This document shows positions 11,307-22,059 of a stretch of DNA of 64,000 bases, piece after piece; the first letter of the stretch is position 1, and every line of letters starts with the position of its first letter. The notes under the pieces were generated by a model, which saw only the letters and a program-made list of their open reading frames with translations, made no database searches and was not told the origin of the DNA. The translations under genes and the position numbers were made by a program. The stretch spans positions 469,808 to 533,807 of the forward strand of contig UESW01004829.1 of the NCBI GenBank assembly GCA_900491605.1. Reading direction: 5' to 3'. Source of the DNA: Calamus simplicifolius. Taxonomy: Eukaryota; Streptophyta; Magnoliopsida; Arecales; Arecaceae.

Positions 11307-14140
11307 ATGGTGAGTCCCAGCAACGTGGTCTCAGAGATTGCTCCCGAAGATCTGGAAAAAATAAGCCAGAGGTATGGCATTCCCTCGGATGTAGTCTTGC
11401 GGTTGCCGGAGCCCGAGCACAGGGTCTCGCAAGAGTTGGAGGGCGGGATCTTTCTTTACGAAGATAGCCTAAAGGTAGGCTTCCAGTTTCCCCTTCATCC
11501 CTTGGTAAAAGAGATCATGAGGTTCTACAACATCTGCCCAACAATGGTGGCTCCCAATAGCTGGCAGAGCATCATCGGGTTTATCTTGATGTGCAAAAGG
11601 GTTCAGGTAACAGCAACCCTGCCCCTGTTCCGTGTTTGTCACCAACTGATGTCTGAGAGGAGCTCAGAGTGGTCCTATATCGGACCTCGAAAGTCTTTCA
11701 GGGCGATCATAGTCAAACCGTCATCCATAAAGGAATGAAAGGTTCGATTCTTCATTGCCGAAGGAAACATTGGTTTCGGCTTCCTGCGGGGATGGAGAAA
11801 CCCTGTTAGAGATGTGGAAGCACATCCAGCCTTGTCCGAACAGGTGAGGGAGGACCTAGGGGTCCTTCTCGCCGGTCGACTGCTCTCGGCCAATGTCTTA
11901 CTATCGGAGGAAGCCCTTTCCGCTGCCGGGCTTAGCCCCATTGATCCGCAATGTAAGTCTCTTTCTTTCTCCCTTCCCTTGATTTCATTCGAGGGAGTAT
12001 ACCTCGATCTGATTATTCGCTTACTGCGCTTGTAGCCAAGAAATCTACGCTGGGGGGTCGCATAAGGAAAGAGTTGGGTAAGCATCCGAGAGAGGCCAGT
12101 ATGGTCAAAAGACGCAAGCCTGAGAAGAAGATTTGTCTTTCTGGAGAGCACTCTCCGGAGATGGCGGACAGAAAAGAGGACGTGGGAGCGCCAGCGGTGA
12201 GGGAGGGATTATCTCCGTTAAGGGAAGAAGCAATAGCCGCGATGGAGGAGTGGAGATCAGAGGGAGACTCAGAAAGGGTTGTCGAGATCCCTTGTCCTCT
12301 GGTGGTGGAGATAGTGGATAGCCCGGAGGAGGCTCCGTCGGAAGTTCAGGGTGAGCATGTCATTGAAGGGCCTCCCTCGGATGGCTTAGAGGGCGATGAC
12401 GTTGGGCCATAGGCAATGGATGTTCGAAAGGAGTTTCCTGCTAGAGAGCTTCCTCTTAAGGAGACTAGGGGAGCTGGTAAACAAGTCGAGACTTTGGTGG
12501 AGTCCGCGGGGGAGGAGTAGGCACCGGTGATTGAAGAGGAACCTTTGGGTGAAGAAGAAGGATAGGACGATGATCTTCCGTCTGAAGTTTTCCCCGCTAA
12601 AGCCTCGGGAACATTGAGGCCGGGGCTGGCCAAGGTATCCGATGAATTGTAGGCCAGACTTTTGCTGAAAGAGGCCAGGAGATTGAAGGATTCTCAGTCT
12701 GAAATCGCTCGGACTAGTTCCTCGGAGGGGCTGCCTGGTGGTCCAGACCCGGCTATCGAGGAGGCATTTTCTGCTTTGATGAAGTCGGCATTGTATCCGA
12801 GCACTGGTCCCTCGACGAATGAGTTTACAGACTTGGATCTTATCGACGCCGCGTTTGGTCAGTGGAACGTGGTGAAGGATGTTCATCTTCTCCCCAATAT
12901 CGACAATCCCACCCTAATGGAGTTAGCTAGGTCTTATACCTCCTAGGTGAGTTGCTATTCCAGAGTATCGGGTGTTTTCTGGCGAACTTGATCGCAATTT
13001 CTTATTTGAGTTTTGTTTTGCAGAGTGCTCTGATCACTAGGGCACTATGCTAGCGTTTGAGTCTGGCAACAGGGGCCAGTGTCCAGGCTAAGAGAGTTAG
13101 TAGTGAGCTCCGATTGCGAGCAGAGGCATCCAAAAAATTTGAGCGACTCATAGACACCACCAAAAAGAACTTGTCGATGGCGAGGGGGTTGTATCGGGCC
13201 ACCCTTAACGACGTCTCCAAATTAAGGCTCGAAGTTAAGGAGCTACATGGGCTCAGGGTGAGGTATGACGAAGTATGCTCGGAATTATCACAGGGCACAT
13301 CCAGGCATACTGAAGAAATGGAAACTGCTAAGAAGCAGTTTGACGAAAGTCGAGACAGGCTGAGGAGAGAAGCTGCTGAGGAGAGGAGTTGCACGAACAG
13401 AATGCTTAGCGAGTCAGAAGAGAAGATCCGGCAGCTGCAGCATTGTATTATCGGTAAGGACGATAGGATCAAGTGGCATCAGGAGAGGATGACCAAGCTT
13501 GACAATGAGCTCTCCCAGTCCAGGGAAGAAGTTAACAGTAGGCAGTCAAGGATTAACGACCTTAAGGACAGGATAGAGCAGGTTAAAGCCGACAAGCTAA
13601 GGGCCTTCGGTGAGGTCAAAGAATTAACTAGGAGATTATCTCGGCAAGAGGAGGAGGTATAACCCAGTCTTTTTAATTTTCTCTGTCGGCTCACTATTGC
13701 ATTGACTAATTCTACGTTGGCAGATGGAGAAGGCGAGGCTCGAGGGCCAAGGCCAATTAGAAAGCTTACAAGAAGAACTAGTGTCAAGTTATCGGAGGAG
13801 CTTGGAGCTCGAAGGGCAGGTTACTAAGGTTGAAGAGCGGGTCACCTCACTTCGGGGTCAAGTTGCTGAGGTTGAGAGGTGTCTTGCCATACTTCGGGGT
13901 GAACAAGATGTAACCTGTGCTGAGGCTTTCCAGCTCGGTGAGGAGGAGGTCCGAACTAAAATATCTCGGGAGCATCCGAAATGGGACCTCTCTTTTCTAG
14001 ACGTCGAACCCTACGAGGCCTGCACCTCAAGGGCTAAAGAAACTGAGTATGAGGATATCTCAGACGTCAATCTTGACGTTATCTTAGGTTCTAGTGAGGC
14101 TACAGCTCCCGAAGGACACTCCAAGCCTGCCGCCGAATGA
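11307..14140 (+). pseudogene. Antisense four-exon gene (aORF) carried by the Gypsy element
   Basis: It runs opposite to gag-pol. Exons: 11307-11952, 12036-12946, 13024-13656, 13724-14140. All three introns have GT...AG ends (GTAAGT/TTGTAG, GTGAGT/TTGCAG, GTATAA/TGGCAG), and the reading frame is kept across each junction. Exon 1 has a conserved block (GFQFPLHPLVKEIMRFY ... NSWQSIIGFI) that I match to the Pfam family 'putative gypsy type transposon' (Transposase_28, PF04195). Exon 2 is acidic and low in structure. Exons 3-4 form a long coiled coil. In-frame stops: TGA 11736-11738, then TAG at about 12410, 12518, 12563, 12648, 12944 and 13051. A start 73 codons upstream (11088) is open but unsupported. 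Tat-lineage elements are known to carry such antisense ORFs. The function is unknown. Confidence 0.75.
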
Positions 14141-14789
14141 ACGATGACTTTTGAAGTGGGCAAAATGAGCCGAGCCTCTCCGAGTGTTGTTGAGGACATT
14201 GCCGGAACTGATCCAGCTCCTGATCCTTGAGGGCCATTGTGTACTTTTGCTTTTTAGATATGTAACTTGATTGAAATTTCCAATGAATGGGTCTCTGGCC
14301 TCCACTTGTTTGTCTTCTAGCCAGTCTTTTTTGTCCCAGGCTTTTCTTTCGATTGTGAACAAGTTATGACTCGTTCGCGCTCTTTGGCCAATTTAGTTTG
14401 GACTTAAGTAAATGTCTTGGTCGAAGCCGAGGTACAAGGATAGCTCAGACTAGGACCTAGATATGAGGACAATTTGGTTTGTCCAAAGCAAAGTTTAGCA
14501 CGCTCGGGTAGGCACTAGATGGTCCGGCGTGCAAGTTTGGACGTAAGAAATATAACCACAGGCAGCATAACTCGGATGGAGGGAGTTTGGTTCCGAGAAA
14601 GGGGACGCGTCCCGAGTGCCACAAAGTTATTAATGATTCTATTCGATGAGGGAGCGAAACTCTTTGTTTCTAGCCAGCGCCCGCTGAGGCGGTGACACGT
14701 GACGTATTCTGTGGTGGTAGTGTTAGAATTAATGGTCCTGGCAATCGGGATACCGCCAGGAGTAATTTAAAAATAAGTGGGGGAGCGCC
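14141..14789. other. Gypsy internal DNA between antisense ORFs
   Basis: There is no open frame I trust. A G-box-like CACGTGACG lies near 14696, upstream of the next plus-strand ORF. The function is unknown. Confidence 0.4.
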
Positions 14790-14837
14790 ATGTTGCCCAT
14801 CTTTTCAGCTGATCTCGTCAGATTTTCGGATACTGAG

Positions 14838-15152
14838 ATGGCTTCCAAAGGTAAGGGGCGATCGACCGAGATGCCAGGCAATGGGGTTAGCGGTCGCAGG
14901 GGGGCCCTTTGGGGCCGTAGCACAATAACCATCGATGGGGAGGTTTTGGCCTCACTGTTCGCAGATCGTGAGCAAATCCGGAAGGTAGCCGAGCAATATA
15001 TGGCTGTTACCATGAGGAAGATCGAGCTCCTCCGCCAAGATAACAGCCGATTGGAGAGGCAGGTAGAGTCCCTCCAACGACAAGTGGCCGGGTCAATTAT
15101 GCAGCATGGGGAGAGCTTAGTGGCACCTAGAGAAGAGGATAAGCCCCTGTGA
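14838..15152 (+). CDS. Second antisense ORF in the Gypsy, small coiled-coil protein
   Basis: 105 codons from the ATG at 14838 (MASKGKGRSTEMPG); an upstream in-frame ATG at 14790 is possible. The second half is a leucine-zipper-like helix (IELLRQDNSRLERQVESLQR). It has no stops, unlike the large antisense gene, but it is short. I do not recognise the family. It may be an extra exon or a separate small antisense gene of the element, or a chance frame. Confidence 0.4.
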   Translation: MASKGKGRSTEMPGNGVSGRRGALWGRSTITIDGEVLASLFADREQIRKVAEQYMAVTMRKIELLRQDNSRLERQVESLQRQVAGSIMQHGESLVAPREEDKPL

Positions 15153-17494
15153 GGGCTCGTGTACTTTTTCCTTTTCCTTTTGTTTCTCTTTTTGTAGTGA
15201 ATGAAAAGGAGTTTTTTGCAATTCTTGTGTTTGTTATCCCCCTAAGGACATTTTCTTTATCGGTCGGGTCTTACGAAACGAAACACCCTTCCGGGGAGTC
15301 TCTAGTAATCTTAGCGAGGCGAGAGCACGACATCCCCATTTTGACTGAGGTAAATGGAACTCGTAAGTTCCAGCTGGAGCATTGCATATGCTCGGACTTA
15401 CTGAAGCATAAGGAGCATTTCGTAGTTGTTAAGGCAAAGGCAACTATCTCGATCTGGATTGAAATATAACGCTCGATTATATTGAACAGAGAAGAGATAC
15501 CTCGGTTCAGTCCGAAGTATGGAGGTGATCTTGCTCTGAGTAGAAGCACAAGACGATGTTTCGGTTTACGCCGAGACATAATGGACGGTTGGGCCAGAGC
15601 AGGGGATATCAATGTGCTTTTATTGGGGAGTACTTTACTTCTGTGCCTTTTTATTACTCTGCCAGCGCCTTATCTTTGCCAAGGTGAGTTGACCTTCTTT
15701 TTGCCAAAATGGATAATACGGCTTTGTAAGATGCAAAAGGATGCCTCACTATTTTTCGGAGTCATTTTATTCCGTTGGCTTTTTCCAATGTAGGTCTTTT
15801 TAGCGTGTGATATAAGCACTTGTTCGCCATTGGAGCATGTCGTTTTCATTGGGCAATTTTCCAGGCCTATCCATATCTCAAGGACTAGCGGTCGATTTCC
15901 TGTACTCAAGGATTTTGATTCGGGATAAGAGGAAAATCTTCTGGCGTGCGTCATGGTATAGGTAACGTGTTTGGCGCACTTTGAGGGGTGCTCTTTTCAT
16001 CTTGGGATGCCACGTGGTAGTATGGCCAGGGCGTTTTGAATCTCAGGGCTTTCCGCTCTGATGGCCACTCTCGGTTCGTTTGCCTATAAAATGGGAGAAG
16101 GGGGCCGCATTAAGCTATCTCCCAAGGCTTTCTTCTTCGTGAATTGTAAGAGTTTTCATTATGTCTATCTCCCCTAGGTTGAGGGTGGAGAGAGTGAGTT
16201 TTCCTTTTGCAAGTCGACCTCCCCCGGATAGCTGGGGTGATGAAGAAGTTGCTGAAAAGCAAACCGTCCTCAAGAGAGGAGTTTCGAAGATCATATGGAG
16301 AGCGCATAGGAGGTCCGTAGAGATCACATGGAGAGCGCACATATGCGCTTCCTGTGTGTCTTTGTGGTTCGCTACGGGGGTTGCAGGGTAGGAAGTGCAC
16401 AGGTACCCCTGTAGCATGGACGGACTTTTCCTTCTCCCTCGGGCTGGTTCCCTTAGCTCATCCAGCTGGAGGATCTTTTGCCCGTGAAGAGGGAGTTGAG
16501 AGCAGTGCTGGTATGCTCATTCCCTACTTTTCACGGTCGGGCAGCGTCCAGCAGCCCAGCATCCCACTTGGGGGGGATGCATCCTCAGCATCAGCATCCA
16601 CGGGTCTTCCTTCTATCCTTAGATCTCTTCACCAATCCAGAGGACCCATGGGAGGCTGGATCGGCCTTAGCCGGTGGCTCAAGGTGAGCTGATTGGTTGC
16701 CTAATCTTTTGGGTCAGATGCCGAAACATCATTATTAACCGAAGCTGACTGAAGCAGTTCGCCGAGCTATTTACTCAATTTTATTTCCTGTGCCGTGATG
16801 CACTTATAATGCCTCCCAAGAGGTTGTAACTCTTTTTCATTGATGAAAAAATAAAGAAAGTTTCATTTTTTTTCTTTTAACGTCTGCTTCTTTTTGATGG
16901 GATCATGTTTGAGAGTTGCTACACGCTTTTTGTGTCATAGCATATTTCGACAGCGTTTTTGCTACCTTGTTTTTGCTAAGACCGATATTCGGTTCCAAGT
17001 GAAGAAAAGCGTTTGTTCCTGTTTGGGTCAGAGGTAGACCTGGGCGGTCTTGTGAACCATATGGTGAGCATGATCTCATTTGTAGAACGAAGCAGGTATT
17101 TCTTTGGAAAGAGAACAGCTTGAGTGTCCTAACTGTTGAGCAGAAAAGGCTGCTTGCTTCTGCCGAAGTATAATAGGATGTCTTAGTTGCGTTAGAGTGT
17201 TTGAGAGATTGCTCATCTAGGCCGGAGCTTCAGGCAACGTCATTTGACTTGATCGAGATTTCAGATAGTACATTACTCGGTTGTAGTTAAGGTTTCAGAG
17301 TATCACTCGGCTGTTGCTGAGGTTTAAGAACATTGCTCAGTTGTTGCCGAGGCTTAAGAATATCGCTCGGTCATTGCCGAGGTTTTTCGGTATTTTACTT
17401 GGCCCTGCTAAGGTATGGAGATATCACTCAGTTTGGCCGAAGATTTTGGTAAGAGACGTGCACCGGCTTTAGCCGAGGCTTCTGCGCCGTTCAA
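15153..17494. other. Gypsy 3' non-coding region
   Basis: GC-balanced sequence with short plus-strand frames (for example 16161-16391) that I cannot assign. Near 17260-17460 there are diverged repeats of about 36 bp built on CTCGGYTGTTGCCGAGG. No pol domain is present. Confidence 0.5.
16084..16090 (+). promoter_or_regulatory. Possible antisense promoter (TATA box) inside the Gypsy
   Basis: GCCTATAAAATGGGAG on the plus strand is preceded by CCACGTGG (about 16010-16017). It is followed after about 70 bp by an ATG (16161) that opens a 77-codon frame. The arrangement looks like a core promoter, but transcription is not shown. Confidence 0.35.
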
Positions 17495-18110
17495 CCCGGC
17501 CGGGGCTTGTAAGCTGCCCAAATCCGAACGAAGTTTCCTTATCATTTGGTCCGATCGAGGCTTGTAAGCTACCCAAATCCGAACGAAGTTTCCTTATTAT
17601 TTGGTCCGGCCGGGGCTTGTAAGTTGCCCGAATCCGAACAAAGTTTCTTTATCGTTTGGTCCAGCTGGGGCTTGTAAGCTGCCCGAATCCGAACAAAGTT
17701 TCCTTATCATTTGGTCCGGTCGGGGCTTGTAAGCTGCCCGAATCCGAACGAAATTTCCCGAATCCGAACGAAATTTCCTTATCATTTGGTCCGACCGGGG
17801 CTTGTAAGCTGCCCGAATCCGAACGAAGTTTCTTTATCGTTTGGTCCGATTGGGGCTTGTAAGCTGCCCGAATCCGAACGAAGTTTCTTTATCATTTGGT
17901 CCGGCCGGGGCTTGTAAGCTGCCCGAATTCAAATGAAGTTTCTTTATCGTTTGGTCCGGCCGGAGCTTGTAAGCTGCTTGAATCCGAACGAAGTTTCTTT
18001 ATCGTTTGGTCCGATCGGGGCTTGTAAGCTGCCCGAATCTGAATGAAGTTTCTTTATCATTTGGTCCGATCGGGGCTTGTAAGCTGTCCGAATCTAGATA
18101 AAGTTTATGG
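17495..18110. repeat. 55-bp tandem repeat array in the Gypsy 3' region (about 11 units)
   Basis: The core GGCTTGTAAGCTGCCC recurs at 17504, 17559, 17614, 17669, 17724, 17799, 17853, 17908, 17963, 18018 and 18073. Spacing is 55 bp except 75 bp after 17724, where a 20-bp piece (GAATCCGAACGAAATTTCCC) is itself doubled. Open frames across it are by-products of the repeat. Tat-lineage elements are known to carry tandem repeats between pol and the 3' LTR that can seed satellites. Confidence 0.9.
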
Positions 18111-18365
18111 AGATCCCTCGGCCTGGTTCGGCCGCACTGGGGTGCTCGACCATATCGAGTCTTCGTCGAATAGGACTTAGCCCAGCCATAGTGCGGAGAC
18201 ATTGCCGCTCAAGGAAATGGCTCGGTCATATCAAAGATGAATGTGTAAGCAGCATCTGTTTTCTATTACGACTTTTTTTGGAAAAACGGTTGTAGCGGTC
18301 GTGCCGCGGATAATAGAGACGGGATGCTAATGCTGTAAATAGGGCAAGTCTATAGAAAGCGTACC

Positions 18366-19623
18366 CTACTGGTGGTATATACGGAGATTGTCCAAATTCC
18401 ACGTCCGAGGAATAGATTTCCCGCTCAGATCCTGGAGCTTGTAGGTGCCAGGTCTGATGACTTCCGCTACTTGATAGGGGCCTTCCCAGTTTGGAGATAG
18501 CTTTCCTTGTTCCAGTGGTTTGGAAACGGATGCCTCCGGAGGATGAGGTCGCCAGGTGAGAAAGATTTTCCCTTGACTCTGGAGGCATGATAGCGGGCTA
18601 CTCTTTACTGGTATGTAGCCACTATGATTCGAGCTTTCTCTCTGACCTCTTCCACTAGATCGTGGTTAGGCGGAGCTGCTCGTCGTTAGGCTCCTCCGAG
18701 TAGCCTTCCACTCACGAAGATGGGAGTCCTATCTCTACACGGATGATGGCTTCCGTTCCGAACGTCATCCGGAACGGGGTCTCGCCGGTGGGGATTCTCT
18801 GGGTAGTGCGGTAGGCCCATAGGACGTGATGAAGTTCGTCCGCCCATCGGCCTCGAGCTTTGGCGAGACGAGCTTTGATCCCTTGAAGCAGGGTCCGGTT
18901 AGTTACTTCGGCTTCTCCGTTGGCTTGCGGATGGCCTACCGACGTAAGGCGGTGACAGATCCCATGCTCCTCGCAGAAATCCTAGAACTTTGGGTTGTCG
19001 AACTGTTTGCCATTGTCGGTGATAATAGTATGTGGAAGACCAAAGCGGCAAATAATGGATCTCCACATGAAGTCCCTGGCCCGAGCTTCAGTTATCTGGG
19101 CAGCTGCCTCGGCCTCCACCCACTTGGTGAAGTAGTTGATGGCGACAAATAAGAACTTTCTCCATCTAGTGGCGAGGGGAAAAGGGCCAAGAATATCCAT
19201 CCCCCACTTAGCAAAGGGCCAAGCGGAGGTGATGGCGACCAAACTGGCGGAGGGGAGCCTCTGGATGCTGGAATGCCTCTGACACGGGTCACAAGCTCGG
19301 ACGAGATGATCAGCATCCTTTTGCATGGTGGGCCAATAATATCCCTGGCGCAGCACCTTGTGGCATAGAGATCAACTCCCCAGATGGTTGCCGCAAATTC
19401 CTTTATGTACCTCCCGAAGAGCATAATCAGCTTCAGATGGGCGAAGGCACTTGAGCAGCGGCATGGAAAAAGACCGCTTATACAGCTGGTTGTCGATCAA
19501 CACATAGTAGGTAGCTTGCAATTTCAGCTTCCTTGCTTCCTTACGGTCGGCTGGGAGCGACCCTTCCTTAAGATACTTCAATATGGGGTCGAACCAGGAT
19601 GGTTCAGCCTCAATCTGCATCAC
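18366..19623 (-). pseudogene. Gypsy integrase (broken)
   Basis: The minus strand contains the HHCC zinc-binding segment (EVHKGICGNH ... CDPCQRH), interrupted by a TGA near 19373. The core follows, with the first catalytic Asp in KWGMDILGPF and the second in TDNGKQF (19004-19022). A TAG then falls near 18990. The third catalytic residue region and C-terminus continue in broken frames to the tail WNLDNLRIYH and a stop at 18366, which I take as the pol end. Integrase inserts the cDNA into host DNA; this copy cannot be active. Confidence 0.85.
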
Positions 19624-20595
19624 TCAATCTACCTCCATGATGCTAGGCTTTTCCAGGATTTCCAGGTGAAACTTTCGCTCGGAACTCATCGATCCCGCAG
19701 TTGCTAGTCGGGACAATAGATCGGCATGGGCATTTTCGGATCTTGGAATCTGGATAACTTCAAATTCGAAGAAATGGGAAAGCAAATCCCGCACCTGTTG
19801 GAGATATTGAATCATGTTTGGCTCCCGGGCCTCGAATTCGCCCCGCACGTGTCCGGCTACCAACTGAGAGTCGGTAAAGGCATTTAGCTTCTTCACTTTT
19901 AGATCACGGGCGATCCGGAGTCCGGCAAGCAAAGCTTTATATTCGGCTTCATTGTTGGAGGCTGGGAAGGAAAGGCAGACGCCGTACTCGAAGGTCACCC
20001 CCTCTGGACTGGTAAGGATCAAACCAGCACCGGAGCCATTGGCATTGGAGGATCTGTCGACGTGGAGCAGCCACAGGGCGTCTGATCTTGGATGCTCGCG
20101 GTAGTCCAGAGTGGAGCCATCCTCTGGGATGGTGCATTCAAGGAGGAAATCAACTAGAACTTGCGCTTTGATTTCTGGGCGAGGTTGATATCGGATATCA
20201 TGCTCGCTTAACTCAACGGCCCACTTAGCCATTCTCCCTGATGTCTTCGGGCGATGGACCACTGCCTTGATGGGTTGGTCGGTAAGGACCATCACAGAAT
20301 GCACCTGGAAATATGGTCGCAATCTCTGAACCGATGTTACCAGGGCCAGCACCAGCGTCTCGATTCGGGTGTACCTTATCTCAGCGTCCCGAAGCAATTT
20401 ACTGACATAGTAGATCAGCTTTTGGGTCTTTTTCTCTTCTCTAACCAAAACTGAGCCAATCGCGCCTTCTGAAACTGCCAAGTATAGAAATAGCATTTCT
20501 CCCGAGTTGGGGCTGCTGAGGAGGGGTGGCGAGCCGAGGTATCTCTTGAGGTCCTCGAATGATTTTTGGCACTCAGGGATCCATTGAAAATTCAT
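19624..20595 (-). pseudogene. Gypsy RNase H plus second, archaeal-type RNase H
   Basis: The 323-codon frame begins in the connection of reverse transcriptase (FQWIPECQKSFEDLKRYL). It continues with the usual Ty3 RNase H (SEGAIGSVLVREE, YYVSKLLRDAE, LTDQPIKAVV). After a linker a second RNase H follows, at about residues 170-300. Its acidic residues are visible in LHVDRSSNANGSGAG, NNEAEYKALLAGL, TDSQLVAGHV and NAHADLLSRLA. The doubled RNase H is a known feature of Tat-lineage elements. The frame itself is open but is cut off from reverse transcriptase by a TGA at 20602-20604. Confidence 0.88.
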
Positions 20596-20601
20596 GGCGG
20601 A

Positions 20602-21474
20602 TCAAAGAGCTTTAAAGAAGGGAAGGAACCTCTCGGCCGACCGAGCTACGAAGCGGTTGAGGGCCGCGATTCTTCCCGTAAGGCGCTGGACCTCTTTGAT
20701 AGATGTTGGGGGTGTCATTTGCTGAAGGGCTTGAATCTTCTGTGGGTTGGCTTCAATGCCTCGCTGAGAAACCATGAAGCCCAAAAACTTCTCAGAGTTG
20801 ACACCGAAGGCGTACTTTATTGGATTGAGCTTCATCCGATATTTTCGGAGTGTCACGAAGCTTTTAGAGAGATCTTCAATATGCTGGGATGCTTCTTTGC
20901 TTCTGACCAGGATGTCATCAACATATACCTCCATATTCCGCCCGATTTGCTCCTTGAAGACTTTGTTTACCAGCCTCTGGTAAGTGGCACCTGCATTCTT
21001 CAGACCAAAGGGCATAATACAGTAACAATAAGTACCTCGATCGGTTATGAAGGCAATTTTTTCTTCATCCTCGGGTGCCATCCGAATTTGGTTGTAGCCT
21101 GAGTATGCATCCATGAAGGTCAGCATCTGATGACCGGAAGTGGCATCCACGAGCTGGTTGATCCGAAGGAGAAGGAAACTGTCCTTTGGGCATGCTTTAT
21201 TAAGGTCAGTAAAATCGATGCAGATCCACCATTTACCATTCGACTTCTTCACCATGACAACATTGGACAGCCAGCTTGGATAATTTACCTTCCGAATGAA
21301 GTTTGCCTTAATGAGCTTGTCAACTTCCTCCTCAATCTCCTTTTGTCGGTCAGGGGCGAAGCTCCTTTTCTTCTGCTTCACGGGCCGTGAAATCTCGTCC
21401 ACATTAAGATGGTGGACGAGGACATCTGGGCTGATCCTAGGCATGTCAGAGGCCACCAAGCGAAACATCAGCAT
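20602..21474 (-). pseudogene. Gypsy reverse transcriptase
   Basis: 290 codons cover fingers to thumb: PSWLSNVVMVKKSNGKWW, FMDAYSGYNQI with the first catalytic Asp, MPFGLKNAGATYQRLVN, and the catalytic motif VYVDD (YVDD at 20914-20925). It ends in a TGA before the connection domain. The domain copies element RNA into DNA. It looks nearly intact, but the surrounding polyprotein is broken. Confidence 0.9.
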
Positions 21475-22059
21475 TCCTTCGGAGAAAGTCGATCAGCTCT
21501 AGCCGGGGCTTCCCTTTCAGCTGTGACCCGATCCTTATGGTTCGGTCGGGCCAAGCTTCATCCAGCGGTACCTCCTCTAGCTCTTCGGCTGGTTCTCCTT
21601 GTTGCTCGGCAAAGTCCTCCCAAGCGTCTTGTCCATCAACCTTGGGCAATCTGGATTGTAGACTGGTGACGAAGCACTGCCGAGCTACAGCTTGGTTTCT
21701 CAGACTACTCCCACTCCCCATCCGGTGGGAAACTTCATTGCTAAGTGCGGGACAGATACGGCGGCTCTAAGGGACATCAGGCTGGGTCTCCTAAAAATTG
21801 CATTGTAGGGCGACCGAAGCTTGGTCACCAGAAAGTCTGTGTGGACTGTGGCAACACAAGGCCTAGTCCCCGCACATACCGTCAAGGTCACGACCCCCTC
21901 GGGGGTAATTACATCGCCGATGAACCCCATTAGGGTGGAGTCCATGGCTCGGAGGTTCTCCACAAGCAGTTTCATCTTTACAAACACATCGAGATACAAA
22001 ACATTGACAGAGCTCCCACTATCAATAAGGATTCAGTCTACATCATAGTTGTTCAGATT
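21475..22059 (-). pseudogene. Gypsy aspartic protease region
   Basis: The catalytic motif IDSGSSVNVLY is present (DSG at 22015-22023), and the 21999-21700 frame continues it. A TGA interrupts the frame a few codons upstream of the motif, near 22033-22035. The segment towards 21475 links to reverse transcriptase. Protease matures the gag-pol polyprotein. Confidence 0.8.

Noticed and set aside
14790..15152. bZIP transcription factor at the second antisense ORF
   Set aside because: It has a leucine-rich helix but no basic DNA-binding region in the required register.
17656..17917. Open frames of about 68 codons across the 55-bp repeats
   Set aside because: They repeat the same peptide in step with the tandem array and have no start context or family match.
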